The notes under the pieces are model-generated. The model was not told the DNA's origin, did no database searches, and saw nothing but the letters and a program-made list of their open reading frames with translations. Below are positions 45,139-54,791 of a DNA stretch of 64,000 nt, one piece after another (position 1 is the first letter of the stretch; every line of letters starts with the position of its first letter). The stretch is from JABDKJ01 sp964609215. GTDB lineage: Bacteria; Bacteroidota; Bacteroidia; Flavobacteriales_D; JABDKJ01. Location: the NCBI GenBank assembly GCA_964609215.1, contig CAZSQZ010000005.1, positions 148,322 through 212,321 on the forward strand, written 5' to 3'. Position numbers and translations under genes: made by a program.

Positions 45139-48100
45139 ATGAATAAAGTAATTGGAATAGCACTATCGATTTTATTGGCAGGAACATCTGTTTTTGCGCA
45201 AGAAAAAGAACAGGATTGGCAGGAATTGATGATAAATCGATCAGCTTCGATGCAGGAAATTCAAAAAGCTTTTAACAAAGCTTGGGAAGGCAAATCTTAT
45301 GAGAAAGGTAAAGGCTATAAACAATTCAAAAGATGGGAACATTTTAATCAATCCAGACTTTGGGGATTGGAGTCTCATCCACCAGCAGATATTACCTGGC
45401 AGGCTATAAAAGAATTAGGGCTCAATAACCCAAACTCCCAAAATAGAAATCTAGGTAGTTGGACTTCTTTAGGTCCTACAAGTGTTTTTACTACTGATAA
45501 TGCTTCATCTACGGGCTTAGGACGAGTAAATGTTATTGCGGTTTCTCCGAGCAATCCAAATGTAATTTATATCGGATCTCCAGCAGGGGGAATATGGAAA
45601 TCGGAAACTGGTGGAAATTCCTGGACACCTCTTACCGATCATATCATGAGCTTGGGTGTTTCTGGTATTGCAATTGATCCAAGCAATGAAGACATAATAT
45701 ATATTGGAACTGGAGATGGAGACGGTAATGATACTTATTCAATAGGAATTTTAAAATCTATGGATGGTGGTTTAACCTGGCAGGAAACTGGCCTGGTATG
45801 GGAAACCAGTCAGACTAGAACATTCAATAAATTAATTATTGATCCCGTTGACCCTTCCATTCTTTTTGCTGCAACTAGCTCTGGAATTTACAGAACAGTA
45901 GATGCAGGTGAGAATTGGACCAATGTGCAATCAGGAAGCATAGAGGACATAGCCTTTCACCCTACAAATAGCCATATTGTCTATGCCTGTTCAGACGAAT
46001 TTTTGAAGTCAACAGATGGAGGAATTAGTTTTGATGATGTTGACTCTGGGCTTCCTTCAGTTTTTAATGTTAGAAGGTATAAAATGGGTGTTAGTTTAGA
46101 TGAACCTGACTATGTATATCTTGTTGCTGGAGATCAGTCAAACGATGGTTTCTTAGGTCTTTACAGATCCACAGATGCTGGTGATTCATTTAGCTTAAGA
46201 TCAAATAGCCCAAATATCTTGCATTGGAGCCAATCGGGAAATGGTACTGGTGGACAATCATGGTATGACCTTGCTATTGCTGTAGATCCAAGTGATGCGA
46301 ATAGACTTTTTGTGGGAGGAGTCAATGTTTGGGGATCAGATGATGGAGGAGCAAATTGGGAAATTTCTTCTCACTGGGTAGCTCCAAATCCTATAGGATA
46401 TACGCATGCAGATATTCACTTTTTATCATACGAAGGCAGCACTATATACTGCGGAAGTGATGGTGGAATATATAGATCCAATAATGATGGTGGAACATGG
46501 AACGATCTTTCTGATGGTTTGGGTATCACTCAATTTTATCGTCTTGGATTGTCAGAAACCAATCCCGATTTAATAATTGCTGGATCTCAGGACAATGGAA
46601 CTTTTCTTTTAGAAAATGGAAGCTGGTTTAATGTTTTAGGTGCAGATGGAATGGAAGCTTTAATCTATCCAAACAATGAGCAAAGAATGATTGGCTCTAT
46701 TCAATTCGGATTTCTTTCCCATACTACAAATGGTGCAGATTCATGGAACTCTTTTTCGGATGGAATAAATGAAAATGGAGCATGGATAACCCCTTACGAA
46801 ATGGATCCTGAAGAAAATGGGGTTGTTCTGGCAGGATATGAAAATATTTGGAGAAATGAATCTGGAAGTTGGTCCCAAATTTCAAATTTTGGAGGAGGTA
46901 GTTTTAATGCTCTAAGAATTGCACCTTCAAACAATGAATATATTTACGCTAGCAAGAATACTACTTTGTACATGACCAGTGATGGTGGCGACAATTGGGA
47001 AATAATTAGTGGTTCTCTCCCCAATTTTTTCATTGGATATATAGAAGTTGACCCTACAGATCCAAACATTGTGTATACTGTTCATTCAGGTTTTAGTGAT
47101 GGCGAAAAAGTTTATAAATCTATAGATGCTGGCCAAACATGGGAAAACATTTCTGAAAATCTACCAAATGTCCCAATCAATTGTATAGAACTTGATGAGG
47201 GAAGCAATGGTGGTATTTACATAGGTACTGACATCGGTGTTTTCTATACAGATAACGATTTGTTTAACTGGACACCTTTTATGCAAGACCTACCTAATGT
47301 AGTAGTATCAGAATTAGAGATTCATTATGCTACAGAAAAAATAAGAGCTGCTACATTTGGGAGAGGTATTTGGGAATCTCCCCTTTACAATGGTTTTACT
47401 GATGCTCCAACTGCTAATTTCGATGCAAATAAAACCATAGTTTGCGAGGGTGAAACAATCGACTTCACTGATTTGTCAATTGGAAATGATGGAGATTGGG
47501 AATGGTCTTTTGAAGGAGGGACTCCTGCCAGCTCAAATGATCAACATCCAACAATCACCTATAATTCACCAGGAACCTATCAGGTATCTCTTACCATAGA
47601 CAATCCAAATGGTAGCGGAACTGAAATAAAGACTTCATACATTCAGGTTATTCCTTTACAAGGACAGGAAACTCCTTTCGAGGAAGATTTTGAGGGTATT
47701 TCTTTACCTAACGTAGAATGGTTTGTGGTTAATGAAGATAATCAAACAACTTGGCAGATAAATGAAGGAATTGGAAATTTCGGACCAAATTCGGCTTGGA
47801 TTAATAACTTAGGAAACCCAGAAGATCAGATAGATGAACTGGTTTCTAGCACCATTGATTTATCCGATGCAACTGATCCATTACTTACATTTTATGTTGC
47901 CTATGCAGAAACTAATCCTAACAATGATGATAGGTTAAGAGTTTTTGTCTCCAAGGATTGTGGTGAAACCTGGTCATTGAGGAAAACGCTTACTTCTGGA
48001 GGATTACTAATGTCCGCACCGGAAACCATTAACTTCTTTGAACCCAATGAAGATCAATGGAACTACGTTGAAATAACCAATATTCTAGAAACATTTTTTG

Positions 48101-48465
48101 TAGAAAATTTCCGAGTGAAATTTACTTGGCAATCAGGAGGAGGAAATAACATTTACCTTGATGATATAAATTTAAGTGGCACAGTTTCTAACAATGATAT
48201 TGCTATTGAAAGTATCCATCTAAGTCTTTATCCAAATCCTTCAAATGGGAACTCAATCCTTAATTTTTCGCTAAAAGAAGAAGCTGAGACTTTAGTTTAT
48301 TTGACTGATATTACTGGTCGAAGAGTGATGGATATCTTTAATTCAAGAAGTACATCTGGAGATCAAGTAATTGAAGTAAACACAGAGCAGCTAACTACGG
48401 GAACATATTTCGTTGTTCTCAATATAAATGGACAAGAGTTTACTCAGAAATTGCTTAGAGAATAA
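45139..48465 (+). CDS. T9SS-exported BNR/sortilin-type propeller protein with PKD domain
   Basis: This 1108-residue secreted protein has a signal peptide (LLAGTSVFAQ). Residues about 95-770 are sortilin/BNR-like beta-propeller repeats with Asp-box-like turns (SETGGNSWTPL, SMDGGLTWQETG, STDAGDSFSLR, SIDAGQTWENI). A PKD domain follows (about 775-850: CEGETIDFTDLSIGN). Next is a jelly-roll-like module (about 865-1020). The type A T9SS sorting domain closes the protein (about 1030-1108: LYPNPSNGNS, then GTYFVVLNINGQEFTQKLL). It is exported through the T9SS and probably attached to the surface. Similar glycosidase-like propellers lack obvious catalytic residues, so binding or scaffold roles are as likely as enzymatic ones. 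Confidence 0.9.
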   Translation: MNKVIGIALSILLAGTSVFAQEKEQDWQELMINRSASMQEIQKAFNKAWEGKSYEKGKGYKQFKRWEHFNQSRLWGLESHPPADITWQAIKELGLNNPNSQNRNLGSWTSLGPTSVFTTDNASSTGLGRVNVIAVSPSNPNVIYIGSPAGGIWKSETGGNSWTPLTDHIMSLGVSGIAIDPSNEDIIYIGTGDGDGNDTYSIGILKSMDGGLTWQETGLVWETSQTRTFNKLIIDPVDPSILFAATSSGIYRTVDAGENWTNVQSGSIEDIAFHPTNSHIVYACSDEFLKSTDGGISFDDVDSGLPSVFNVRRYKMGVSLDEPDYVYLVAGDQSNDGFLGLYRSTDAGDSFSLRSNSPNILHWSQSGNGTGGQSWYDLAIAVDPSDANRLFVGGVNVWGSDDGGANWEISSHWVAPNPIGYTHADIHFLSYEGSTIYCGSDGGIYRSNNDGGTWNDLSDGLGITQFYRLGLSETNPDLIIAGSQDNGTFLLENGSWFNVLGADGMEALIYPNNEQRMIGSIQFGFLSHTTNGADSWNSFSDGINENGAWITPYEMDPEENGVVLAGYENIWRNESGSWSQISNFGGGSFNALRIAPSNNEYIYASKNTTLYMTSDGGDNWEIISGSLPNFFIGYIEVDPTDPNIVYTVHSGFSDGEKVYKSIDAGQTWENISENLPNVPINCIELDEGSNGGIYIGTDIGVFYTDNDLFNWTPFMQDLPNVVVSELEIHYATEKIRAATFGRGIWESPLYNGFTDAPTANFDANKTIVCEGETIDFTDLSIGNDGDWEWSFEGGTPASSNDQHPTITYNSPGTYQVSLTIDNPNGSGTEIKTSYIQVIPLQGQETPFEEDFEGISLPNVEWFVVNEDNQTTWQINEGIGNFGPNSAWINNLGNPEDQIDELVSSTIDLSDATDPLLTFYVAYAETNPNNDDRLRVFVSKDCGETWSLRKTLTSGGLLMSAPETINFFEPNEDQWNYVEITNILETFFVENFRVKFTWQSGGGNNIYLDDINLSGTVSNNDIAIESIHLSLYPNPSNGNSILNFSLKEEAETLVYLTDITGRRVMDIFNSRSTSGDQVIEVNTEQLTTGTYFVVLNINGQEFTQKLLRE

Positions 48466-48487
48466 ATTTGAACTGGTTCAAATCTTA
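48466..48487. terminator. Short bidirectional hairpin between two convergent T9SS genes
   Basis: Two 8-base arms (ATTTGAAC at 48466-48473 and GTTCAAAT at 48476-48483) with a TG centre fill the 22-base gap between convergent genes. The symmetry allows service in both directions. The stem is AT-rich and the T-tract is weak. Confidence 0.5.
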
Positions 48488-49513
48488 TTATTGAACTACT
48501 ATTTTTCTGTGAATATTTTGTGTTCCATCTTCGGATTGAGCGATTAATATATATGACCCTGGTTTCATAATTATAGGTTCTGACACTTCAAATAAGCCGT
48601 ACCCATCACTTAAAAGAACATTATTCTTCCAAAGAATTTGCCCTTGTTGATTCAAAATCATTAGCTGGATTGCATGTTCATTAAAGTTGGAAAATTTCAG
48701 ATTAAACCTTCCGTTATTTGGATTTGGAAAGACAATTAAACTGGATATATCCTCATTTTTCTTATCAAAGAAGACGGCCTCGACATCACTATACGAATAT
48801 TGACCATCAAAATCTACTTGTTTTAGCCTATAGAAACTCATTCCATCAACTGGATCAGAATCTAAAGCAATATAACTTAACAACTCTATACTAATTCCCG
48901 CTCCTTCCATCTCAACAACAACCTCCCAATCTAATCCATTCGTTGATCTTTCCACTTGAAAAAAATCATTGTTTATTTCCAATGAGGTAACCCAATCTAA
49001 CTGAACAAAGGTTTCTTTTGGCTTTGCAGTAAACAACAGTAGTTCTATTGGAAGAGCTGTATTATAGGTAAAAGAATCATCCACAGTAGCTCCCCAATTT
49101 GAAGTAGTAGGTATTGGATCACAAGGACCCGTTGAAGGCGCATTATAACTCATATAAATTCTATAGTTATAGGTTTCTCCTGAGATGAAATCGGACGAGC
49201 TAAATGTAAAATTGGATATCAAAGAACCGTCCAGTGAAATGGATCCTAAATCATACCTAGTTTCATAGATCGTTCCGTCTTGATCTAAATCAACGAAAAC
49301 AAAAACGTAATGGAGATCTCCAACAAAAGTACCTCCTACATCTATAGAAATATTTACTTGATCAGATGAAGGTATAAATGAATATTCCTCAATCCACTCA
49401 TATTGTGTATTCTCTGCAGGAGGAGGACAATATTGACCAAAAAAGGAAAAAGACAAGGTCAAAAAATAAAATGTAAAAATATAATAGTTCAGATGTGATC
49501 TAAGTTTAACCAT
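48488..49513 (-). CDS. Secreted protein with T9SS type A sorting domain
   Basis: This 341-residue protein starts at an ATG and has a signal peptide (IFTFYFLTLSFSFFGQ). Residues about 25-150 form a beta-sandwich (SIDVGGTFVGDLHYVFVFVD), probably a carbohydrate- or protein-binding module. Residues about 155-250 resemble the common flavobacterial pre-CTD module (LPIELLLFTAKPKETFVQLD). The T9SS domain closes it (about 262-341: FPNPNNGRFNLKFS, ending HRKIVVQ). It is convergent with the BNR protein gene. No enzyme motif is visible. Confidence 0.85.
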   Translation of the reverse strand: MVKLRSHLNYYIFTFYFLTLSFSFFGQYCPPPAENTQYEWIEEYSFIPSSDQVNISIDVGGTFVGDLHYVFVFVDLDQDGTIYETRYDLGSISLDGSLISNFTFSSSDFISGETYNYRIYMSYNAPSTGPCDPIPTTSNWGATVDDSFTYNTALPIELLLFTAKPKETFVQLDWVTSLEINNDFFQVERSTNGLDWEVVVEMEGAGISIELLSYIALDSDPVDGMSFYRLKQVDFDGQYSYSDVEAVFFDKKNEDISSLIVFPNPNNGRFNLKFSNFNEHAIQLMILNQQGQILWKNNVLLSDGYGLFEVSEPIIMKPGSYILIAQSEDGTQNIHRKIVVQ

Positions 49514-49685
49514 GATTCAGGCAAATACAAGTTAATGACTCCAGTTTATAACAGTGAATTCTATTGTTTTTACTTGAAAATTGCGAAAACGATAATGTCC
49601 AATCATCGAATTTTCAGTTTTTTAGATAAGATGCTTATTGCATTAAAGACTATTTAAAGCTGAAAACTAAGTTCTAGCTAAGGAT

Positions 49686-50378
49686 TTATCCTTGCTTTGA
49701 TAAGAAATAATCCCATAGAGGATTGCCAGGAGGTGGTGCATTTACGACCAACTCTTCTTTTTTTATAGGATGGGTAAAAGAAATATGTCTCGAATGCAAA
49801 GAAATAGAACCGTCTTTATTTGATCTCGCAGAACCATATTTTAAATCCCCCTTAATGGGAGAACCTATATTTGCCAGTTGCACTCTTATTTGATGATGTC
49901 TGCCTGTTAGCAAATGAACTTCTATAAGATGATAACGGTCACTACTTTTCAAGACTTTATATTCTAACTCAGCCTTTTTGGCTTCTTTATTATCTCCTTT
50001 ATGTACATATGATTTATTCTGCTTAGCATTTCTCAAAAGCATATTCACCAATTTCCCAGACTCCTGCTTAGGTTTTTCTGCGACTATTGCCCAATACACC
50101 TTTTTCAGCTCTTTATCCCTAAAAATTTTGGTCATGCGGCTAAGGGATTTACTTGTTCTGCAGAATACAACTGCTCCACTAGTTGGCCTATCAAGTCGGT
50201 GAGGTAGACCAAGAAATACCGCTCCTGGCTTATTATACTCTTCTTTTATATAGTTCTTTGCAAAATCTAATAGTGTTTTATCCCCTGTTCTGTCCCCCTG
50301 CACCAATTCTCCGGGTAGTTTATTCACCACCAAAAGATGGTTATCCTCATAGAGTACACGAGCTTTTATATCTTTCAT
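49686..50378 (-). CDS. RluA-family pseudouridine synthase
   Basis: This 230-residue enzyme of the RluA/RluC/RluD type converts uridine to pseudouridine in rRNA or tRNA. The catalytic motif PHRLDRPTSGAVVFCRTSKS (about 60-79) holds the key Asp, and the later LTGRHHQIRVQLA is typical. It lacks an S4 domain, so it resembles RluA/TruC-type short members. The exact target cannot be told. Its start overlaps the DUF551-like gene by four bases and the operon begins with panB. Confidence 0.9.
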   Translation of the reverse strand: MKDIKARVLYEDNHLLVVNKLPGELVQGDRTGDKTLLDFAKNYIKEEYNKPGAVFLGLPHRLDRPTSGAVVFCRTSKSLSRMTKIFRDKELKKVYWAIVAEKPKQESGKLVNMLLRNAKQNKSYVHKGDNKEAKKAELEYKVLKSSDRYHLIEVHLLTGRHHQIRVQLANIGSPIKGDLKYGSARSNKDGSISLHSRHISFTHPIKKEELVVNAPPPGNPLWDYFLSKQG

Positions 50379-50650
50379 TGATCCGGAAATTCTGGAAGAG
50401 GCCTCCAGTGAGTAACGTCAATAAAATAATGGTTGCTTAAGCCCTCTCCTAACCAAAAGTGAGGTCCGTGATCCTCAAATTTCTTTGTGCCTTCTTTGAA
50501 AAATGAATCCACATATCTAAGAATAACTATGGGTTCGTGTCTTTGTTCTCCTGTTTTTCCAGGCAGGTATTGATAGTTATCAGGAAGGAAGCAAATTACC
50601 TTTTGGCCATCCTTGGGTTTTTGGACCTTAATATCAACCCAATCACTCAT
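50375..50650 (-). CDS. DUF551-like small protein
   Basis: This 91-residue protein has the pattern WVDIKVQKPKDGQKVICFLP near the start and VTHWRPLPEFPD at the C-terminus, matching DUF551 proteins often found in phage or plasmid-related contexts. The function is unknown. It lies between panB (sharing one base, TAATG) and the rluA-like gene (four-base overlap), so it is tightly embedded in an operon of housekeeping genes, an unusual site for this family. Confidence 0.75.
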   Translation of the reverse strand: MSDWVDIKVQKPKDGQKVICFLPDNYQYLPGKTGEQRHEPIVILRYVDSFFKEGTKKFEDHGPHFWLGEGLSNHYFIDVTHWRPLPEFPDQ

Positions 50651-51465
50651 TAATACTGTTCATTTTCATTTGGAAAATCTCTACTTCTTACATCTTTAAC
50701 ATATGAAGTAAATGCATTGGTCATAGCATCAGATAAATCTGCATATCTTCTCAAAAAGCGCGGGCTAAATTCCTGTGTAATGCCAAGCATATCATGAATA
50801 ACCAAAACTTGACCATCAACACCTCCTCCAGCGCCAATTCCTATAATTGGAATTTCCACCATTTTAGAGACCCTGCTAGCCAGTTTAGAAGGAATTTTTT
50901 CTAATACAATTCCAAAACAGCCTATTTCCTCCAAAAGTTTTGCATCCTCAACCAAACGCTTCGCTTCTTCATCTTGCTTTGCTCTCACCGTATAGGTTCC
51001 AAATTTATATATAGACTGTGGAGTTAAGCCTAAATGTCCCATTACAGGAATACCAGCACTCAAAACCCGTTCTATAGATTCTTTGATTTCATTACCTCCT
51101 TCCATCTTTACAGCATGAGCACCTGATTCCTTCATTATTCTAATAGCTGAATTCAATGCTTCTTTGGAGTTGCCTTGATAATATCCAAATGGAATATCTA
51201 CTACCACCAGCGCTTTCTTAACAGCTCTTATTACTGAAGAAGCATGATAAATAATCTGTTCAAGGGTAATAGGCAAAGTGGTTTCGTGTCCAGCCATAAC
51301 GTTAGAAGCCGAATCTCCAACCAAAATGACATCAATTCCTGATTGATCTACGATTTTTGCCATTGAATAATCGTATGCTGTTAGCATAGCAATTTTCTCC
51401 CCTGCACTCTTCATTTCTTTTAAAGTGTGCGTAGTAATTCTCTTCGCTTTTTTATGAACTGACAT
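50650..51465 (-). CDS. panB: 3-methyl-2-oxobutanoate hydroxymethyltransferase
   Basis: This enzyme makes ketopantoate from 2-ketoisovalerate and methylenetetrahydrofolate, the first step of pantothenate and coenzyme A synthesis. I choose the ATG at 51465 (271 residues) over an upstream TTG at 51483. The signatures are KIAMLTAYDYSMAKIVDQSG and VILVGDSASNVMAGH (N-terminal third), then VMGHLGLTPQSIYKFGTY and VIHDMLGITQEFSPRFLRRY. It is full length and intact. It heads an operon with a DUF551-like gene and an rluA-type gene. Confidence 0.96.
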   Translation of the reverse strand: MSVHKKAKRITTHTLKEMKSAGEKIAMLTAYDYSMAKIVDQSGIDVILVGDSASNVMAGHETTLPITLEQIIYHASSVIRAVKKALVVVDIPFGYYQGNSKEALNSAIRIMKESGAHAVKMEGGNEIKESIERVLSAGIPVMGHLGLTPQSIYKFGTYTVRAKQDEEAKRLVEDAKLLEEIGCFGIVLEKIPSKLASRVSKMVEIPIIGIGAGGGVDGQVLVIHDMLGITQEFSPRFLRRYADLSDAMTNAFTSYVKDVRSRDFPNENEQY

Positions 51466-51610
51466 AATTTGAATTGAAGCCAAATTTAGTTTTTAAATGG
51501 AAATAGGCGCATTATTGGCGTTCATTTTCCTATTATTCCTACCATTCGCTTATTTTCTTTACCGTATGTGAATTCAAATGTATTTAACTTTATTTTAAGG
51601 TATAAAAAGC

Positions 51611-51618
51611 TACTTTTG
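51611..51618 (+). promoter_or_regulatory. Bacteroidota -7 element upstream of the DUF4249-like lipoprotein gene
   Basis: TACTTTTG is an exact match to TAnnTTTG and lies 20 bases upstream of the ATG at 51639. The -33 region is only weakly like TTG. It is the best candidate promoter for this gene. Confidence 0.58.
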
Positions 51619-51638
51619 TAACGATTTATAAGAATGAT

Positions 51639-52727
51639 ATGAGATACCTGCTGGGAATACTTGTTTTTTTTACCATGATCATGACATTTTCATCATGTGA
51701 GACTGATTTTGAGTTGAATGCACCATATGATGAAACAGCGGTTATTTTCGGCTTCTTAGATTTATCAGCGGATACTCAGTTTTTCCGTATTCAAAAAACA
51801 TTCCTTGGTGATGGAGATGCTTTACTTTTTGCCTTAGAAGAAGACTCTTCTACCTTTTCAAATGTTGAAGCCACACTTTCCTGGACCAATGCTGTAGACC
51901 AAGTTGTAGGTTCAATTGCATTGGACACTATGAGCATAGATAATAAGGAAACAGATGGTATCTTTTTCGCTCCAAGACAGTTAATTTATTTCATTCCTTC
52001 TGCAAATATGGATTTGAATACTAACTTCACTTATCACTTGGAAGTTATTGCCGATGGTGAAACGTATACCAGTTCAACAAATTTGGTAGAGTTAGAAGAT
52101 AGTGATTTTTTACGTCCTTCCCCTGCTTCGCAACAGCCTGAAATTTCATTTGTGCAATCAACTGGATTGGGTGTAAATTATTTGGATAAGGAAGTGGAAT
52201 TTAAAGCACAGCCTTTTGCAAGACGCTATAGTTTAGATGTCGTTTTTGATTATACAGATGTCACCCCGACAGGGACAAATACCAATTCTTTGGTATTTCA
52301 TATAGGTGATGTTATTACACCAGATGCAGAAGGAGGCGAAAGTGAATCTAAAACATTCAATGCGGAATCATGGTATTCTTTTGTCCATAATTCGCTAGGG
52401 AATGTTCCTGACTTGACATACCGAGAAATTGGTTTTATCGATTTTCAAATAACTTTGGCTGCTGAAGATTTACACAATTTTCTTTCAGCAAGTGAACCAG
52501 TTACTGACATTATTCAGGAAAGACCTCAATATACTAACATCAATAGAGGTAGTGATGGAGAAACGGGTATTGGTGTTTTTTCCAGTAGATATACAATTCA
52601 CAGAAACAAATTCCTTAATGATGTTTCTTTAGAAGAATTGGTGTGCGGAGATATTACGGTTACAGACTTCTTTTGTAGCCCTAATTCTGGTCAATTTCAA
52701 TGCGGCACTAATTTCGACTGCAATTAA
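51639..52727 (+). CDS. DUF4249-like outer-membrane lipoprotein
   Basis: This 362-residue lipoprotein has the signal FFTMIMTFSSCETDFELN (Cys20). It opens like DUF4249 proteins with ETDFELNAPYDETAVIFGFL, and continues with beta-sandwich strands. The C-terminal 30 residues hold four Cys (LVCGDITVTDFFC, FQCGTNFDC). DUF4249 members are Bacteroidota outer-surface lipoproteins of unknown function, often beside TonB receptors; here no receptor gene is adjacent. It is followed by the dnaK control region. The family assignment is moderate. Confidence 0.65.
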   Translation: MRYLLGILVFFTMIMTFSSCETDFELNAPYDETAVIFGFLDLSADTQFFRIQKTFLGDGDALLFALEEDSSTFSNVEATLSWTNAVDQVVGSIALDTMSIDNKETDGIFFAPRQLIYFIPSANMDLNTNFTYHLEVIADGETYTSSTNLVELEDSDFLRPSPASQQPEISFVQSTGLGVNYLDKEVEFKAQPFARRYSLDVVFDYTDVTPTGTNTNSLVFHIGDVITPDAEGGESESKTFNAESWYSFVHNSLGNVPDLTYREIGFIDFQITLAAEDLHNFLSASEPVTDIIQERPQYTNINRGSDGETGIGVFSSRYTIHRNKFLNDVSLEELVCGDITVTDFFCSPNSGQFQCGTNFDCN

Positions 52728-52737
52728 TCTGCCTTTT

Positions 52738-52752
52738 TGACACATTTTGTCA
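52738..52752. promoter_or_regulatory. Inverted repeat upstream of dnaK
   Basis: TGACA and TGTCA separated by 5 bases form a small palindrome about 100 bases upstream of the dnaK start, immediately after the preceding gene. It is a candidate site for a transcription factor acting on dnaK. It is not the CIRCE element. Confidence 0.45.
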
Positions 52753-52759
52753 GTCTCTC

Positions 52760-52801
52760 TATGCCATTTTAATAACATATACGGGATGGCATAACTATTG
52801 A
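52760..52801 (+). promoter_or_regulatory. Second inverted repeat and sigma-54-like promoter upstream of dnaK
   Basis: TATGCCAT (52760-52767) and ATGGCATA (52786-52793) are perfect 8-base inverted arms. The right arm overlaps a -24/-12-like element: TGGCAT at 52787-52792 and TTGA at 52798-52801 with the GG-to-G distance of 10 expected for RpoN. The usual -12 GC is GA here. The inferred start is about 38 bases before the dnaK ATG. This is suggestive, not certain. Confidence 0.4.
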
Positions 52802-52850
52802 CTATTTCAAATCCGAATTGATAATAAGAATTTAAAACTCAAAATAAGAA

Positions 52851-54770
52851 ATGAGCAAAATTATTGGAATTGACTTAGGAACGACAAATTCATGCGTTTC
52901 TGTTATGGAAGGGAATGAACCCGTTGTGATTACCAATAGCGAAGGAAAAAGAACTACACCTTCTGTTGTAGGTTTCATTGAGAATGGAGAACGAAAAATT
53001 GGTGATCCTGCAAAAAGACAGGCTATCACAAATCCAACAAAAACTATATACTCTATAAAAAGATTTATGGGGAATAAGTTCGATGAAGTTTCAAAGGAAA
53101 TTAGTCGTGTTCCCTATGAAGTGGTTAAAGGAGACAATAATACACCTAGAGTTCAAATAGACGATAGACAGTATACTCCGCAAGAAATTTCGGCAATGAT
53201 TCTTCAAAAGATGAAGAAAACTGCGGAAGATTACCTAGGTCAAAAAGTAACAGAAGCAGTAATTACAGTTCCTGCATATTTTAACGATTCTCAAAGACAA
53301 GCTACCAAAGAAGCCGGAGAAATTGCTGGTCTGGAAGTTAAGAGAATAATAAATGAACCAACAGCAGCAGCTTTGGCTTATGGTTTAGATAAGAAGTCTC
53401 AAGATGTAAAGGTTGTTGTTTTTGACTGTGGTGGTGGAACACATGATGTTTCTATTCTAGAGTTAGGTGATGGTGTTTTTGAAGTACTTTCTACGGATGG
53501 AGACACTCACCTAGGTGGAGATGATTTTGACGCTGCAATAATCAATTGGCTGGCAGAAGAGTTTCAAAGCGATGAAGGTATTGACCTGAGAAAAGACCCT
53601 ATGGCTTTGCAGAGACTTAAAGAAGCTGCTGAAAAAGCTAAAATTGAGCTATCATCAACTACCTCTAGTGAGATTAACTTACCTTATATAATGCCAGTTG
53701 ATGGTGTTCCTAAGCACTTAGTGAAAACATTATCTAGAGCAAAATTTGATCAATTAACAGCTGACTTGGTTAAAAGGACTATTGAGCCTTGTGAAAGTGC
53801 ACTTAAATCTGCTGGTTTAAGTAAAAGCGATATTGACGATGTTATTTTAGTGGGTGGATCAACAAGAATCCCTGCGGTTCAAGATGCTGTTAAAGCCTTC
53901 TTCGGAAAAGAACCTTCGAAAGGTGTAAATCCAGATGAGGTAGTTTCTCTGGGAGCTGCTATTCAAGGCGGTGTATTAACTGGAGAAGTAACGGATGTTC
54001 TTTTATTGGATGTAACACCACTTTCTTTGGGAATTGAAACGATGGGTGGTGTTTTCACAAGGCTAATAGATGCGAATACAACCATTCCGACCAATAAATC
54101 GGAAGTGTTCTCTACTGCTGCGGATAATCAAACATCGGTTGAAATCCATGTTCTTCAAGGAGAACGTTCAATGGCCAATGATAACAGAACCATTGGAAGG
54201 TTTCATTTAGATGGAATCCCTTCTGCACCAAGAGGTGTCCCACAAATTGAAGTGAGTTTTGATATTGATGCTAATGGAATTATTAATGTTAGCGCAAAAG
54301 ATAAAGCTACCAATAAAGAACAAAGCATTAGAATAGAAGCATCATCTGGTTTATCTGAGGAGGATATAGAGAAAATGAAACGAGAAGCTGAGGCAAATGC
54401 AGATGCAGACAAGGCTACAAAAGAAAAGGTAGACACCATGAACAAAGCTGATAGTTTAATTTTCCAAACTGAAAAACAACTTGAAGAGTTTGGTGATAAG
54501 ATTCCAGCTGATAAAATGCAACCGATTAATGATGCCTTAGCAGAACTTAAGGAAGCGCATAAATCTGGAGATGTAGAAGTTGTAAAGCCAGCTATTGAAA
54601 AACTCAATACTGCTTTCTCTGCTGCCTCTCAAGAAATGTACAATGCAGCTAATGCTGCTCAACCAGAGGGAGAAACGGGGCCTACAAGTACAGGATCTTC
54701 TGAAGACTCTGATTCAGGAGATCAAGAAGTTACAGATGTAGATTTTGAAGAAGTGAAAGACGAGAGTTAA
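52851..54770 (+). CDS. dnaK: Molecular chaperone DnaK (Hsp70)
   Basis: This 639-residue Hsp70 uses ATP to bind and release unfolded segments of client proteins. The N-terminal IGIDLGTTNSCVSVMEGNEP and the ATPase phosphate loop FDCGGGTHDVSIL (about 198-210) are in place; the Cys and His differ from the proteobacterial DLGGGTFD, with His typical of flavobacteria. EPTAAALAYG (near 170) and the substrate domain from about 390 (LLLDVTPLSLGIETMGG) are intact, and the tail is acidic (VTDVDFEEVKDES). It has a dedicated upstream control region and its own terminator; no dnaJ or grpE lies beside it. Confidence 0.98.
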   Translation: MSKIIGIDLGTTNSCVSVMEGNEPVVITNSEGKRTTPSVVGFIENGERKIGDPAKRQAITNPTKTIYSIKRFMGNKFDEVSKEISRVPYEVVKGDNNTPRVQIDDRQYTPQEISAMILQKMKKTAEDYLGQKVTEAVITVPAYFNDSQRQATKEAGEIAGLEVKRIINEPTAAALAYGLDKKSQDVKVVVFDCGGGTHDVSILELGDGVFEVLSTDGDTHLGGDDFDAAIINWLAEEFQSDEGIDLRKDPMALQRLKEAAEKAKIELSSTTSSEINLPYIMPVDGVPKHLVKTLSRAKFDQLTADLVKRTIEPCESALKSAGLSKSDIDDVILVGGSTRIPAVQDAVKAFFGKEPSKGVNPDEVVSLGAAIQGGVLTGEVTDVLLLDVTPLSLGIETMGGVFTRLIDANTTIPTNKSEVFSTAADNQTSVEIHVLQGERSMANDNRTIGRFHLDGIPSAPRGVPQIEVSFDIDANGIINVSAKDKATNKEQSIRIEASSGLSEEDIEKMKREAEANADADKATKEKVDTMNKADSLIFQTEKQLEEFGDKIPADKMQPINDALAELKEAHKSGDVEVVKPAIEKLNTAFSAASQEMYNAANAAQPEGETGPTSTGSSEDSDSGDQEVTDVDFEEVKDES

Positions 54771-54791
54771 TAACTCCATAAGAATAAATAG

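Noticed and set aside
52728..52850. CIRCE (HrcA) element before dnaK
   Set aside because: Neither TTAGCACTC nor GAGTGCTAA is present. The palindromes found there are different.
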